A DNA stretch of 64,000 nucleotides from Rubritepida flocculans DSM 14296. Its GTDB lineage: Bacteria; Pseudomonadota; Alphaproteobacteria; Acetobacterales; Acetobacteraceae. The stretch covers positions 372,001-436,000 of the forward strand of contig NZ_AUDH01000001.1 in the NCBI RefSeq assembly GCF_000425365.1, in the 5' to 3' direction. Positions 1 through 8,142 of the stretch are shown piece after piece; position 1 is the stretch's first letter; the number at the start of each line of letters is the position of its first letter. The notes beneath the pieces are model-generated. The model worked only from the letters and a program-made list of their open reading frames with translations. It was not told the origin of the DNA and searched no databases. The translations under genes and the position numbers were made by a program.

Positions 1-43
1 GGCCGGCCTTGAGGTCGATGGCGGGGTAGAGGGTGAAGCTCAT
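1..43 (-). CDS. hisA: HisA, N-terminal fragment (phosphoribosylformimino-AICAR isomerase)
   Basis: Only the first 14 codons are in the window. They read MSFTLYPAIDLKAG, the characteristic HisA N-terminus, whose Asp in PAIDL is the catalytic base in this family. HisA converts ProFAR to PRFAR in histidine synthesis. The ATG shares the ATGA overlap with the stop of the upstream acetyltransferase gene, so the gene is translationally coupled to the his operon. Assignment rests on a short but distinctive motif plus position after hisB and hisH. Confidence 0.85.
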   Translation of the reverse strand, partial: MSFTLYPAIDLKAG

Positions 44-621
44 CCGATGCGCCCCAGCGCGGCGGCGCTGGGCCTTCCGCCCGGCACCTCCAGCACGCGG
101 TAATAGAAATGGCCCGCCACGGTCTGCCCGTCCACGCGCGCATAGGCGGGGTGGGTGCCCCAGCGGATGTAGCCCAGCGCCTCGAACAGCGCGATGGCGC
201 TGGCCTGCGTGGCGCGCACGTCGAGGTTGATGACGCGGATGCCCATGGCCGCCGCCCGCGCCTCCACATGCCGCACCAGCAGCCGCGCCAGCCCGTAGCC
301 GCGCGCATAGGGCGCGATGAAGGCGTGGGCGAGCTGCGCCGAGAAGGCCTGCGCCTCGTTGTTGCGCGGCGGGCGGATGAGCTGCGCGCTGCCCACCACC
401 TCCCCATCCAGCCGGGCGATGAAGAACTCGCGCTCGGGCAGCAGCAGCAGGTTGGTGAAGTGCCGCTCCAGCGTCTGCCGGCTCTGCACCTCCAGCCAGC
501 CGAAGCCGCCGCCGTCCAGGATGGCGGCGTTGGTGGCGTCGCACAGGCTCGCCAGATCGTGCGGGGCGAGGGACTGCTCCACCCGCTCCACCGCGAGGTC
601 ATGGACGGTGCCGCCGCTCAT
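40..621 (-). CDS. GNAT family N-acetyltransferase
   Basis: A 193-aa protein with a GNAT fold. A central strand (REFFIARLDGEVVGSAQLI) is followed by the acetyl-CoA loop region around YARGYGLARLLVRHVEARA and a C-terminal ALFEALGYIRWG element typical of the superfamily. The substrate cannot be deduced. The gene is inserted between hisH and hisA, with ATGA overlaps on both sides, so it should be co-translated with the histidine genes. The ATG start is fixed by the overlap with the hisH stop. Function in histidine metabolism is not implied by sequence. Confidence 0.85.
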   Translation of the reverse strand: MSGGTVHDLAVERVEQSLAPHDLASLCDATNAAILDGGGFGWLEVQSRQTLERHFTNLLLLPEREFFIARLDGEVVGSAQLIRPPRNNEAQAFSAQLAHAFIAPYARGYGLARLLVRHVEARAAAMGIRVINLDVRATQASAIALFEALGYIRWGTHPAYARVDGQTVAGHFYYRVLEVPGGRPSAAALGRIG

Positions 622-1262
622 GGCCGCCAGCGCAGGAAGTTGCCGAGCATGCGCAGCCCCACCGGCCCGCTCTTCTCGACATGGAACTGGGTGGCCAGGA
701 TGTTCCCGCGCGCGAGAACGGCCACCACCGGCCCGCCATAGTCGGTGGTGGCGATCACATCGCCCGGGGCCGCGCCGCGCCAGGCGTAGGAATGGACGAA
801 ATAGGCCTGGTCCCCCGGCAGCAGCCCCTCCAGGAAGGGGTGCGCGCCGGGCGTGAAGTCCAGCGCGTTCCAGCCCATCTGCGGCAGGGGCAGCGGCGCG
901 CCGTCCGGCCCGCGCGGGTCCATGGGCGCGACCTCGCCCGGCAGCCAGGCGAGGCCGGGGGTGACGCCATGCTCCAGCCCGCGCTCGGCCAGAAGCTGCA
1001 TCCCGACGCAGACGCCGAGGAAGGGCACGCCATGCACCCGCACCCGGTCGTAGAGCGCGGCCACCATGCCCTCCAGCGCATCCAGCCCGGCGCGGCAGGC
1101 GGCGAAGGCGCCCTGGCCGGGCAGCACGATGCGCTCGGCCCGGCGCAGCGTTTCGGGCTCATGGGCGATCTCCACCCGCGCCGCGCCGCCCGAGGCGCGC
1201 TCGATCGCCCGCCGCACCGAGGCGAGGTTGCCCGAGCCGGGGTCCACCACCGCGACGATCAT
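618..1262 (-). CDS. hisH: Imidazole glycerol phosphate synthase, glutaminase subunit HisH
   Basis: A 214-aa class I glutamine amidotransferase. The nucleophile Cys85 lies in FLGVCVGMQLL, and the His194/Glu196 pair in ATQFHVEKSG. The N-terminal VVDPGSGNLASV is typical of HisH. It supplies ammonia from glutamine to HisF, which turns PRFAR into imidazole glycerol phosphate and AICAR. The ATG overlaps the stop of the DUF2628 gene by ATGA and the stop overlaps the GNAT start. The length is normal for the family. Confidence 0.96.
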   Translation of the reverse strand: MIVAVVDPGSGNLASVRRAIERASGGAARVEIAHEPETLRRAERIVLPGQGAFAACRAGLDALEGMVAALYDRVRVHGVPFLGVCVGMQLLAERGLEHGVTPGLAWLPGEVAPMDPRGPDGAPLPLPQMGWNALDFTPGAHPFLEGLLPGDQAYFVHSYAWRGAAPGDVIATTDYGGPVVAVLARGNILATQFHVEKSGPVGLRMLGNFLRWRP

Positions 1263-1666
1263 GCGCGCGGCCCCGCGAAGAGCGGCGCGAGGCGGGGCTC
1301 GGCCGCCAGCGCCCGGGCGAGCGCCGCCTCCTCGCCCGAGGCCAGCACGACATGCGCGAGCCGCCAGCCGCGGCGCGTCAGCGTCCAGCGCCGCAGGTCA
1401 TGGCTGTGGAGGCCGAGCAGCAGATGCAGGCCGAGCAGCGCCGGCCCGTCCAGCGGCGCGGGCAGCACCAGCGCGAACAGGGTGAGGAGGAAGGCGCCCA
1501 GCGCCGCCGCCCAGCAGCGATGCGCCGCGAGCCAGAGCGGCCCGAACAGGAAGGCGAGCCAGGAGAACCCCTCGGGGATCAGCCGCGCCGCCTCGGCCGG
1601 CGGGGCGGTGGCCGGCACGGAGCCGCGCGCGGCCCCGGGCGGCAGGAGCACCGTGTAGGCGCGCAT
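1259..1666 (-). CDS. DUF2628-type small membrane protein in his operon
   Basis: A 135-aa protein. After about 35 residues comes IPEGFSWLAFLFGPLWLAAH and two or three hydrophobic segments (about residues 34-85), the hallmark of DUF2628 membrane proteins. The tail is charged. The start ATG overlaps the hisB TGA by one base, and the stop overlaps the hisH ATG, so it sits inside the his operon. Its biochemical role is unknown. I see no catalytic motif. Family assignment is by the FSW-LFGPLW motif. Confidence 0.78.
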   Translation of the reverse strand: MRAYTVLLPPGAARGSVPATAPPAEAARLIPEGFSWLAFLFGPLWLAAHRCWAAALGAFLLTLFALVLPAPLDGPALLGLHLLLGLHSHDLRRWTLTRRGWRLAHVVLASGEEAALARALAAEPRLAPLFAGPRA

Positions 1667-2277
1667 CACCCCTCCAGCGCGCCCTTGGTGGAGGGGATGG
1701 AATCGGGCGCGCGCGGGTCCGTCTCCACCGCCGTGCGCAGGGCGCGCGCGAAGGCCTTGAAGCAGGCCTCGGCGACATGGTGCGCGTTCGTCCCCGCCTT
1801 CTGGACCATGTGGCAGGTGAGGCCCGCGTTCATCACCAGGGCGCGGAAGAACTCCTCGAACAGCTCCGTGTCCATGGCGCCGACCTTGTCGCGCCGGAAC
1901 TCCACGCTCCAGGCGAGCAGCGGGCGGCCGGAGATGTCGAGGGCGCATTCCACCAGCGCCTCGTCCATCGGCACCACGGCGTGGCCGTAGCGGCGGATGC
2001 CGCGCTTCTCCCCCAGCGCCAGGCGCAGCGCCTGGCCGAGCACGATGCCGCAATCCTCCGTGGTGTGGTGGAAGTCCACGTGCAGGTCGCCATCGGCGGT
2101 CAGCGCGATGTCGAGCAGCGCATGCCGCGCGAGCGCGGCGAGCATGTGGTCGAGGAAGCCGATGCCGGTGGAGACCTCCGCGCGGCCCGTGCCGTCGAGC
2201 GCGAGGCGCGCGCGGATGTCCGTCTCGGCGGTGCGGCGCTCGATTTCGGCGCGGCGCGGGGCGGTGGGGGCGTCCAT
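1666..2277 (-). CDS. hisB: Imidazoleglycerol-phosphate dehydratase HisB
   Basis: A 203-aa monofunctional HisB that dehydrates imidazole glycerol phosphate to imidazole acetol phosphate. The two metal-binding repeats are visible: GFLDHMLAALARH with DFHHTTEDCGI, then the C-terminal GTNAHHVAEACFKAFARAL. I chose the ATG at 2277 (MDAPTAPRRAEIERRTAETD) because the 14 codons upstream are not protein-like and the family starts near RRTAET. It is first in the his operon and diverges from hemJ with 80 bp between starts. Confidence 0.96.
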   Translation of the reverse strand: MDAPTAPRRAEIERRTAETDIRARLALDGTGRAEVSTGIGFLDHMLAALARHALLDIALTADGDLHVDFHHTTEDCGIVLGQALRLALGEKRGIRRYGHAVVPMDEALVECALDISGRPLLAWSVEFRRDKVGAMDTELFEEFFRALVMNAGLTCHMVQKAGTNAHHVAEACFKAFARALRTAVETDPRAPDSIPSTKGALEG

Positions 2278-2357
2278 GGCCCCTCCTCTAATCCCGGCGC
2301 GGCGGGAAGGCCAGCACACCCTTGGCGGCGGCCCCCCGCCCGGCCAGGATCGGGCGC

Positions 2358-2816
2358 ATGATCCTGGACGCCTTCGCCCCCCTCTATCCCTGGTTCAAGG
2401 CCCTGCACGTGATGGCCGTGCTGGCCTGGATGGCGGGGCTGTTCTACCTGCCGCGCCTGTTCGTCTATCACAGCCAGATCCCGCCCGGGGGCGGGGCCGA
2501 ACATGCGCGATTCGTGCTGATGGAGCGCCGGCTGCTGCGCGCCATCATGAACCCCTCGCTCATCGCCGCCTGGCTCTTCGCCATCCTGGTGCTGATGAGC
2601 CCCCAGGCCGCGGGCTTCTGGGGCGAGGGCTGGTGGCACGCGAAGCTGCTCTGCGTGCTGGGGATGACCTGGTTCCACATGTACCTGGCGAAGCACCGCA
2701 AGGGCTTCGAGCGCGACGAGCGCCGCTTCCCCGAGCGGCACTGGCGCATCATGAACGAGGTGCCGACGCTGCTGATGATCGTCATCGTCACCATGGTGAT
2801 CGTGAAGCCCTTCTAG
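2358..2816 (+). CDS. hemJ: Protoporphyrinogen oxidase HemJ
   Basis: A 152-aa integral membrane protein with about four hydrophobic segments. Conserved residues are YPWFKALHVMAVLAWMAGLFYLPRLFVYH near the N-terminus and WWHAKLLCVLGMTWFHMYL in the middle, whose histidines are the presumed haem or active-site ligands of HemJ. It oxidises protoporphyrinogen IX in haem synthesis. The ATG at 2358 was chosen because MILDAFAPLYPWFKALH matches the family start. hemJ upstream of rho is a common alphaproteobacterial arrangement. Its TAG stop is the first triplet of a dispersed repeat. Confidence 0.9.
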   Translation: MILDAFAPLYPWFKALHVMAVLAWMAGLFYLPRLFVYHSQIPPGGGAEHARFVLMERRLLRAIMNPSLIAAWLFAILVLMSPQAAGFWGEGWWHAKLLCVLGMTWFHMYLAKHRKGFERDERRFPERHWRIMNEVPTLLMIVIVTMVIVKPF

Positions 2817-3090
2817 ACAGAAACTGACACGCGGGCTCTGGCGCACCATGACCATGCCGACCTCGCCACCAGCCAAATCACAGTGCCACAGTTTCATCCA
2901 CGGCGGGTCGGGACCGCCGGTGGGTAACTGATACGGCCGGCGGTCACGCCGGACGTATCGCGCACGCCGGGTTGCCACCACCCAACGCGGCACGCCGCGT
3001 TGGGGCCCGGTGGGCGGCTGCGCGCCTCAACAAGGCCATACCAGCGGCCGCGCCGACTGCTCGGGAGTCGACATCAACGGGCGCTGGGTT
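2814..3090 (+). repeat. Dispersed palindromic repeat, copy R1 (modules A+B, full length)
   Basis: This fills most of the gene-free stretch between hemJ and rho. Module A (about 2814-2910) starts TAGACAGAAACTG, contains GCGGGCTCTGGCGCACCAT and ends GTTTCATCCACGGCGGGTCG. Its outer GAAACTG and CAGTTTC are inverted repeats. Module B (about 2930-3090) has an ATACGG-CGTAT inverted pair, a perfect 10-bp stem (CCCAACGCGG/CCGCGTTGGG at 2981-3004) and a CCAGCGGCCGC arm whose partner has degraded here. A 49-bp stretch (2964-3012) is identical to copy R2. The first TAG is the hemJ stop. About 170 bp of ordinary sequence precede rho. Confidence 0.85.
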
Positions 3091-3258
3091 GACCCTCCGC
3101 GCGGGCGCGAGATTGACGCGCCGCCGCGCGGCCCCTAGTTGTGGGTGGCCGGCGCGCCTCGTGCCCCCGGCCTTCCCTCAGCGCAGACGCGGCCCCGCCG
3201 GCCCGGCCGGACCCCGCCCCACAGCCCGTCGCGCCAACACATGCGGAACCGTCCCGCC

Positions 3259-4533
3259 ATGCATCTCTCCGAACTCAAGGCCAAGTCCCCGCCCGAACTC
3301 CTCGCCTTCGCCGAGGAGCTGCAGATCGAGAACGCCTCCTCCCTGCGCAAGCAGGACATGATGTTCGCCATTCTCAAGACGCTGGCCGACAACGACCAGG
3401 CGATCTACGGCGAAGGTACGCTCGAAATCCTGCCCGACGGCTTCGGCTATCTGCGCAGCCCGCAGGCGAACTTCCTGCCCGGGCCGGACGACATCTACGT
3501 CAGCCCCGCCCAGGTGCGCCGCTTCGGCCTGCGCACCGGCGACACGGTGGAGGGCCAGATCCGCGCGCCGAAGGATGGCGAGCGCTACTTCGCCATGCTC
3601 AAGATCAACTCGGTGAACTTCGAGCCGCCCGAGGCGCTGCGCCACCGCATCAACTTCGACAACCTCACGCCGCTCTATCCCAACCGCCGGCTCAAGATGG
3701 AGAACCCGGAGCTGGAGAGCGTGGCAAAGGGCCCGATGAAGGACATGACGCACCGCGTCATAGACCTGATCGCGCCCATCGGCATGGGCCAGCGCGCGCT
3801 GATCGTCGCCCCCCCGCGCACCGGCAAGACGGTGATGCTGCAGAACATCGCCAAGTCCATCACCGCCAACAACCCCGAGGTCTTCCTCATGGTGCTGCTC
3901 ATCGACGAGCGGCCGGAGGAGGTGACGGACATGGCGCGCACCGTGCGCGGCGAGGTGGTGGCCTCCACCTTCGACGAGCCGGCGACGCGCCATGTGCAGG
4001 TGACGGAGATGGTGCTCGAGAAGGCCAAGCGCCTCGTCGAGCACAAGCGCGACGTGGTGATCCTGCTCGACTCGATCACGCGCCTCGGGCGCGCCTACAA
4101 CTCCGTGGTGCCCTCCTCGGGCAAGGTGCTGACGGGCGGCGTGGACGCGAACGCGCTGCAGCGGCCCAAGCGCTTCTTCGGCGCGGCGCGCAACATCGAG
4201 GAGGGCGGTTCGCTCACCATCATCGCGACCGCCCTAATCGACACGGGCAGCCGCATGGACGAGGTGATCTTCGAGGAGTTCAAGGGCACCGGCAACAGCG
4301 AGATCGTGCTGGACCGCAAGCTCAGCGACAAGCGCACCTTCCCGGCCATCGACATCCTGAAGTCCGGCACGCGGAAGGAGGAGCTGCTGGTGGACCGCGC
4401 CACGCTCTCGAAGATGTGGGTGCTGCGCCGCATCCTGAACCCGATGGGCACCCAGGACGCGATGGAGTTCCTGCTGGACAAGCTGAAGTACAGCAAGACC
4501 AACCAGGATTTCTTCGACGCGATGAACACCTGA
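3259..4533 (+). CDS. rho: Transcription termination factor Rho
   Basis: A 424-aa hexameric RNA-dependent ATPase that ends transcripts. Domains in order: N-terminal helical domain ([21 protein letters not shown]), cold-shock-like RNA-binding domain with [18 protein letters not shown], and the RecA-like motor with Walker [28 protein letters not shown] and the R-loop region [14 protein letters not shown]. Start ATG 3259 (MHLSELKAK) matches the family; an upstream in-frame ATG at 3241 adds only MRNRPA. The gene is bracketed by two copies of the dispersed repeat, and its TGA stop begins copy R2. Confidence 0.98.
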   Translation: MHLSELKAKSPPELLAFAEELQIENASSLRKQDMMFAILKTLADNDQAIYGEGTLEILPDGFGYLRSPQANFLPGPDDIYVSPAQVRRFGLRTGDTVEGQIRAPKDGERYFAMLKINSVNFEPPEALRHRINFDNLTPLYPNRRLKMENPELESVAKGPMKDMTHRVIDLIAPIGMGQRALIVAPPRTGKTVMLQNIAKSITANNPEVFLMVLLIDERPEEVTDMARTVRGEVVASTFDEPATRHVQVTEMVLEKAKRLVEHKRDVVILLDSITRLGRAYNSVVPSSGKVLTGGVDANALQRPKRFFGAARNIEEGGSLTIIATALIDTGSRMDEVIFEEFKGTGNSEIVLDRKLSDKRTFPAIDILKSGTRKEELLVDRATLSKMWVLRRILNPMGTQDAMEFLLDKLKYSKTNQDFFDAMNT

Positions 4534-4694
4534 TACGGGCGGCGGCCACGCCGGGCGTATCTCGGACGCCGGGTTGCCACCACCCAACGCGGCACGCCGC
4601 GTTGGGGCCCGGTGAGGCGGCGGCGCGCCGAAACACAGGCAAGCCAGCGGCCGCTCCGCCTTCTGCGGCGTCGAGATCAGCGGCCGCTGGCATG
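4531..4694 (+). repeat. Dispersed palindromic repeat, copy R2 (module B)
   Basis: Module B alone, beginning with the rho stop codon TGA in TGATACGGGCGGC. Three inverted repeats follow: ATACG...CGTAT; a perfect 10-bp stem around CCCAACGCGG at 4583-4606; and a perfect 13-bp pair at 4643-4655 and 4679-4691 centred on GCGGCCGC. The 49 bases from 4566 match R1 exactly. It fills most of the 187-bp gap between rho and the convergent binding-protein gene, so it could act in both 3' ends. Confidence 0.88.
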
Positions 4695-4720
4695 AACGCG
4701 GCGGGGCCGCGCGGCGGATT

Positions 4721-6316
4721 CTACGCCCGCCGCACGTTCCAGAACACCGGAATGCCGCCCGGCTGCATCACGCCCGTGATGCTGCGCCGGTGCGCCAGCG
4801 GCTGGAAGAACTGGCCGAGCGGGATGTAGGGCACATCCTCCAGCATCTGCCGCTGCAGATCGGCCGCGATGCGCTGCTGCGCCGCAAGGTCGGGCGCGTC
4901 GAACCAGGCCTCGCGCAGCGCCTCGAGACGCGCGCTGGTCGGCCAGCCGATGAAGCCCTCCCGCCCCTGGCCGCGCAGCATCAGGTGGCCCGCCGGGTTG
5001 AAGTGGTCGAGCCCGCCCCAGTTCGTGCAGAACACGCTCCAGCCGCCCTGCTCGATCGGCTCCTGCCGGGCGCGGCGCTGCACCACCGTGCCCCAGTCCA
5101 TCGCCTGGAAGTCGATGTTCACGCCGAGGCGGCGGAACATGTCGCCCGCCACCTGGGAAAGGGCCGCGAGGCTCGCGATGTCGGTGGTGGCGAGCAGCAC
5201 GATGCGCTCGCCGTTGTAGCCGCTCTCGCGGATCAGCCGGCGCGCCTCGTCCATGTTGTTGGTGAACACCTCGAGCCCGGCATTGGTGGCGAGCGGCGTG
5301 CCGGGGGTGAAGGCGCCCACGCCCGTGCGCCACATCTGCGGGTCGGTCCCCGCCACGGCGGTCATGTAGTCGGCCTGGTTCACCGCGCGCAGCAGCGCCT
5401 GGCGGAAGCGCGGGTTGTTCATCGGCGCGTGCAGGTGATTGGGCCGCATCACCGAGATGGAGCCGAGCGGATCGGGCACCACCACGTTCACGTTGCGGTT
5501 GCGCCGCAGCACGGGCGCGAGGTCGGTGGTCGCGATCTCCCACCAGTCGATCTCGCCGGACTGGATGGCCGCGCCCGCGGTGGCGAAGTCGGGGATGATG
5601 TGCCACTCGACGCGGTCGAAATGCACCACCTTCGGGCCCGCCGTGCCCGAGGGCTGCCCGCCCTGGCGCGGGCGGTAGCCGGCGAAGCGCTCATAGACGA
5701 TGCGACTGCCGGAGACGAGCTCGTCGCGCTTGAAGGTGAAGGGGCCGGAGCCGATCATCTGCTCGGGGCGGATTTGCGTGAAGGCATCCGTCTGCGCGAT
5801 GCGCTCGGGCATGATGAAGCAGACATTGCTGGTGGGCTTGGCCAGCGCGTCCAGCATCAGGCCGAAGGGGCGGGAGAGGCGGATCATGAAGCGCCGGTCA
5901 TCCAGCGCGCGCATCTCCTCGGTCAGCGAGGCGAGGCGCGTGCCCATCGCGTCGCGCCGGGCCCAGCGGGCGATGGAGGCGATGCAGTCGGCCGCGCGCA
6001 CCGGCTCGCCATCGTGGAAGCGCAGCCCCTCGCGCAGCGTGAAGGTCCAGAGGCGGCCGTCGTTCTCGACCGTGTGGCCCTCCACCATCTGCGGCTGGGG
6101 CTTGTACTCGTCATCGAGGCCGTAGAGCGTGTCCCAGACCAGGAAGCCGCTGTTGCGCGTGACGTAGGCGGTGGTCCAGATCGGGTCCATCACCGTCAGG
6201 TTCGCGTGCGGGATGAACTTCAGCGTGCGCGCGGCGGCGGGCTGCGCCAGCGCGGGCGCGGAAACGGCGGCGGCGGCCAGGGCGCCCGTGGCGCCCAGCA
6301 GATCACGGCGGTGCAT
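4721..6316 (-). CDS. Peptide/nickel-type ABC transporter substrate-binding protein (Tat-exported)
   Basis: A 531-aa SBP family 5 protein. It begins MHRRDLLGATGALAAAAVSAPALAQ, a twin-arginine-like signal (RRDLL) with an Ala-X-Ala cleavage site. The mature part has the SBP_bac_5 core: LKFIPHANLTVMDPIWTT, the LREGLRFHDGEPV motif and VWNVR near the end. It should bind oligopeptides or similar ligands in the periplasm for ABC import. No permease or ATPase lies next to it, so it is an orphan here. I chose ATG 6316 over the upstream TTG because the signal peptide starts there and GGGAG lies just upstream. Confidence 0.9.
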   Translation of the reverse strand: MHRRDLLGATGALAAAAVSAPALAQPAAARTLKFIPHANLTVMDPIWTTAYVTRNSGFLVWDTLYGLDDEYKPQPQMVEGHTVENDGRLWTFTLREGLRFHDGEPVRAADCIASIARWARRDAMGTRLASLTEEMRALDDRRFMIRLSRPFGLMLDALAKPTSNVCFIMPERIAQTDAFTQIRPEQMIGSGPFTFKRDELVSGSRIVYERFAGYRPRQGGQPSGTAGPKVVHFDRVEWHIIPDFATAGAAIQSGEIDWWEIATTDLAPVLRRNRNVNVVVPDPLGSISVMRPNHLHAPMNNPRFRQALLRAVNQADYMTAVAGTDPQMWRTGVGAFTPGTPLATNAGLEVFTNNMDEARRLIRESGYNGERIVLLATTDIASLAALSQVAGDMFRRLGVNIDFQAMDWGTVVQRRARQEPIEQGGWSVFCTNWGGLDHFNPAGHLMLRGQGREGFIGWPTSARLEALREAWFDAPDLAAQQRIAADLQRQMLEDVPYIPLGQFFQPLAHRRSITGVMQPGGIPVFWNVRRA

Positions 6317-6391
6317 GTCTCGGTCTCCCAACCCTGCGGGCGGGAGGATGGCGAGGCGCGGGCGGCGCTGTCCAACGAAAAACGGCGTGGC

Positions 6392-7282
6392 CTACAGCAG
6401 CGCCTCGCCGCGCAGCACGGGCACGCAGCCGCCGCCCACGCTGGCGCGGATGCCCGCCTCCTCGCGCCAGGCGCGGGCGAGCAGGCGGCTGGGCCGGCCC
6501 ATCTCCACGCCCTGGGCGATGTCGAACCGCGCCTCCGCCTCGCCCGAGAGATGGAGCTGCAGCCCGGCGAGGGGCGTGGCGGCGCTTCCCGTGGCGGCGT
6601 CCTCCTCCGCGCCGGCGAGCGGGTTGAAGAAGCGCGCGCGCAGCCGGCCCGGCCCGTCGAGGCAGTAGAGGTAGAGGGCGAGGCTGCCCTCCAGCACCGC
6701 GCACTCCGCCACGGCGCGGCGGAAGGCCGCGGCGTCGGGCGCCGCGGCGGCCAGCGCCTCGGGCCGCACCTCGACCAGCACGCGGGGGTTGCCGCCATCC
6801 TGCGCGCGCAGCGGCGCATGGCGCGTGGTGAGGATCGCCTCGGCGGGCAGCGAGGCGGCGGCGGCGATGTGCGGCAGCGAGACGGGCGCGCCCAGCCGCA
6901 GCGGGCCGGGGGCCTCGACCTCCGCGCCCGTCACCTCGCCCGCCGCATCGCGCAGCAGGCGCACCCGCACCACGCCCGCGATCTGCCCGAAGCGCAGCAC
7001 ATCGCCCCGCGCCCGGGCGGCGAGCAGGAAGCCCGCGCCGACATTGGGATGGCCGGCGAAGGGCATCTCCCGCCTGCGGCCGAAGATGCGCAGCCGCGCG
7101 TCCTGCTCCGCCTCCTCGGGCGGGAGGACGAAGACCGTCTCGCTCAGGTTGAACTCGGCGGCCAGCGCCTGCATCTCCGCGTCCGAGAGGCCGCGCGCGT
7201 CGGGGAAGACCGCGAGCGGATTGCCGCCGAAGCGGGTGTGGGTGAACACGTCGCAGGTGGCGAAGGGGAAGCGGCGCGTCAC
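6392..7282 (-). CDS. PhzF family isomerase-like protein
   Basis: A 296-aa protein starting with GTG (MTRRFPFATCDVFTHTRFGGNPLAV). Family hallmarks are the FNLSETVFV strand carrying the Glu of the active site, the FGRRREMPFAGHPNVGAGFLL loop, and EEDAATGSAATPLAGL. PhzF folds resemble diaminopimelate epimerase. PhzF itself isomerises DHHA in phenazine synthesis, but no phenazine genes are nearby, so the substrate is unknown. The GTG overlaps the exonuclease III stop (GTGA), showing translational coupling. Confidence 0.85.
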   Translation of the reverse strand: MTRRFPFATCDVFTHTRFGGNPLAVFPDARGLSDAEMQALAAEFNLSETVFVLPPEEAEQDARLRIFGRRREMPFAGHPNVGAGFLLAARARGDVLRFGQIAGVVRVRLLRDAAGEVTGAEVEAPGPLRLGAPVSLPHIAAAASLPAEAILTTRHAPLRAQDGGNPRVLVEVRPEALAAAAPDAAAFRRAVAECAVLEGSLALYLYCLDGPGRLRARFFNPLAGAEEDAATGSAATPLAGLQLHLSGEAEARFDIAQGVEMGRPSRLLARAWREEAGIRASVGGGCVPVLRGEALL

Positions 7283-8091
7283 AGCGCCAGCTCCACCATC
7301 ACCGGCACATGGTCGCTCGCCTTCTCCCAGCCGCGCGCGGCCTTCAGCACGGCGTGGCGCGCGAGCCTGCCGCGCAGATCGTCGCTGACCCAGATGTGGT
7401 CGAGCCGCCGGCCGCGGTCGGAGGCCGCCCAGTCGCGCGCGCGGTAGCTCCACCAGGAATAGAGCTTCTGCTCCTCCGGCACGAAGTGGCGCACCGCGTC
7501 GTGCCATTCGCCCCGTTCGCGCCAGGTGGTGAGGGCCTCGACCTCGACGGGGGTGTGGCTCACCACGTCCAGCAGTTCCTTGTGCGACCAGACATCGTGC
7601 TCGAGGGGGGCGATGTTCAGGTCGCCCAGCAGCACGCGGCGCGGCGCGGCGGCGCGTCCGGCGGACCAGGCGGTGGCCTCGGCCAGGAAATCGAGCTTGT
7701 GGGCGAATTTGGGGTTGGCCGCGCGGTCCGGCACATCGCCGCCGGCGGGCACGTAGAAGTCGTGCAGCTCGATCGGGCCGCCCGGCGCGTCCAGGCTGAC
7801 CGCGAGGTGCCGGCAATCGCCCTTGCCGCACCAGTCGGGCGTGTCCTCCAGCACGGCGATGGGGCGGCGCGAGAGCACCGCCACGCCGTTGTAGCCCTTC
7901 ATGCCCCGCACCGCGATGTGCGGGAAGCCCAGCGCGGCGATCTCCGCGCGGGGGAAGAGCTCGTCCGGGCACTTGGTTTCCTGCAGACACAGCACATCGG
8001 GCCGCAGCGCCTCGTCCAGCGCGGCGAGCAGCGGCCAGCGCAGCCGCACGGAGTTGATGTTCCAGGTGGCGATGCGCAGCGGGCGGGGCAT
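7279..8091 (-). CDS. xth: Exodeoxyribonuclease III
   Basis: A 270-aa Mg-dependent AP endonuclease/3'-5' exonuclease of the EEP superfamily. Motifs are RIATWNINSVRLR (catalytic Asn), CLQETKCPDELFP (metal-binding Glu), GDLNIAPLEHDVW, YSWWSYRARDWAASDRGRRLDHIWVS and the final KASDHVPVMVEL with Asp-His. It repairs abasic sites. The ATG at 8091 gives MPRPLRIATWN, the usual family start. The downstream PhzF gene overlaps its stop. The exact xthA subtype was not resolved. Confidence 0.94.
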   Translation of the reverse strand: MPRPLRIATWNINSVRLRWPLLAALDEALRPDVLCLQETKCPDELFPRAEIAALGFPHIAVRGMKGYNGVAVLSRRPIAVLEDTPDWCGKGDCRHLAVSLDAPGGPIELHDFYVPAGGDVPDRAANPKFAHKLDFLAEATAWSAGRAAAPRRVLLGDLNIAPLEHDVWSHKELLDVVSHTPVEVEALTTWRERGEWHDAVRHFVPEEQKLYSWWSYRARDWAASDRGRRLDHIWVSDDLRGRLARHAVLKAARGWEKASDHVPVMVELAL

Positions 8092-8142
8092 GGCGGGGGC
8101 CTAGCAGACAGGGCCGCCCGCGCAATGCCCCCGCCGGGGAGA

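Noticed and set aside
6317-6331. Earlier start for the ABC binding protein
   Set aside because: The codon at 6331 is TTG and the extension precedes a complete Tat signal that starts at the ATG at 6316.
4790-7447. An 885-residue plus-strand frame opposite the binding protein and PhzF genes
   Set aside because: Low-complexity antisense of two well-supported genes; no domain is recognisable.
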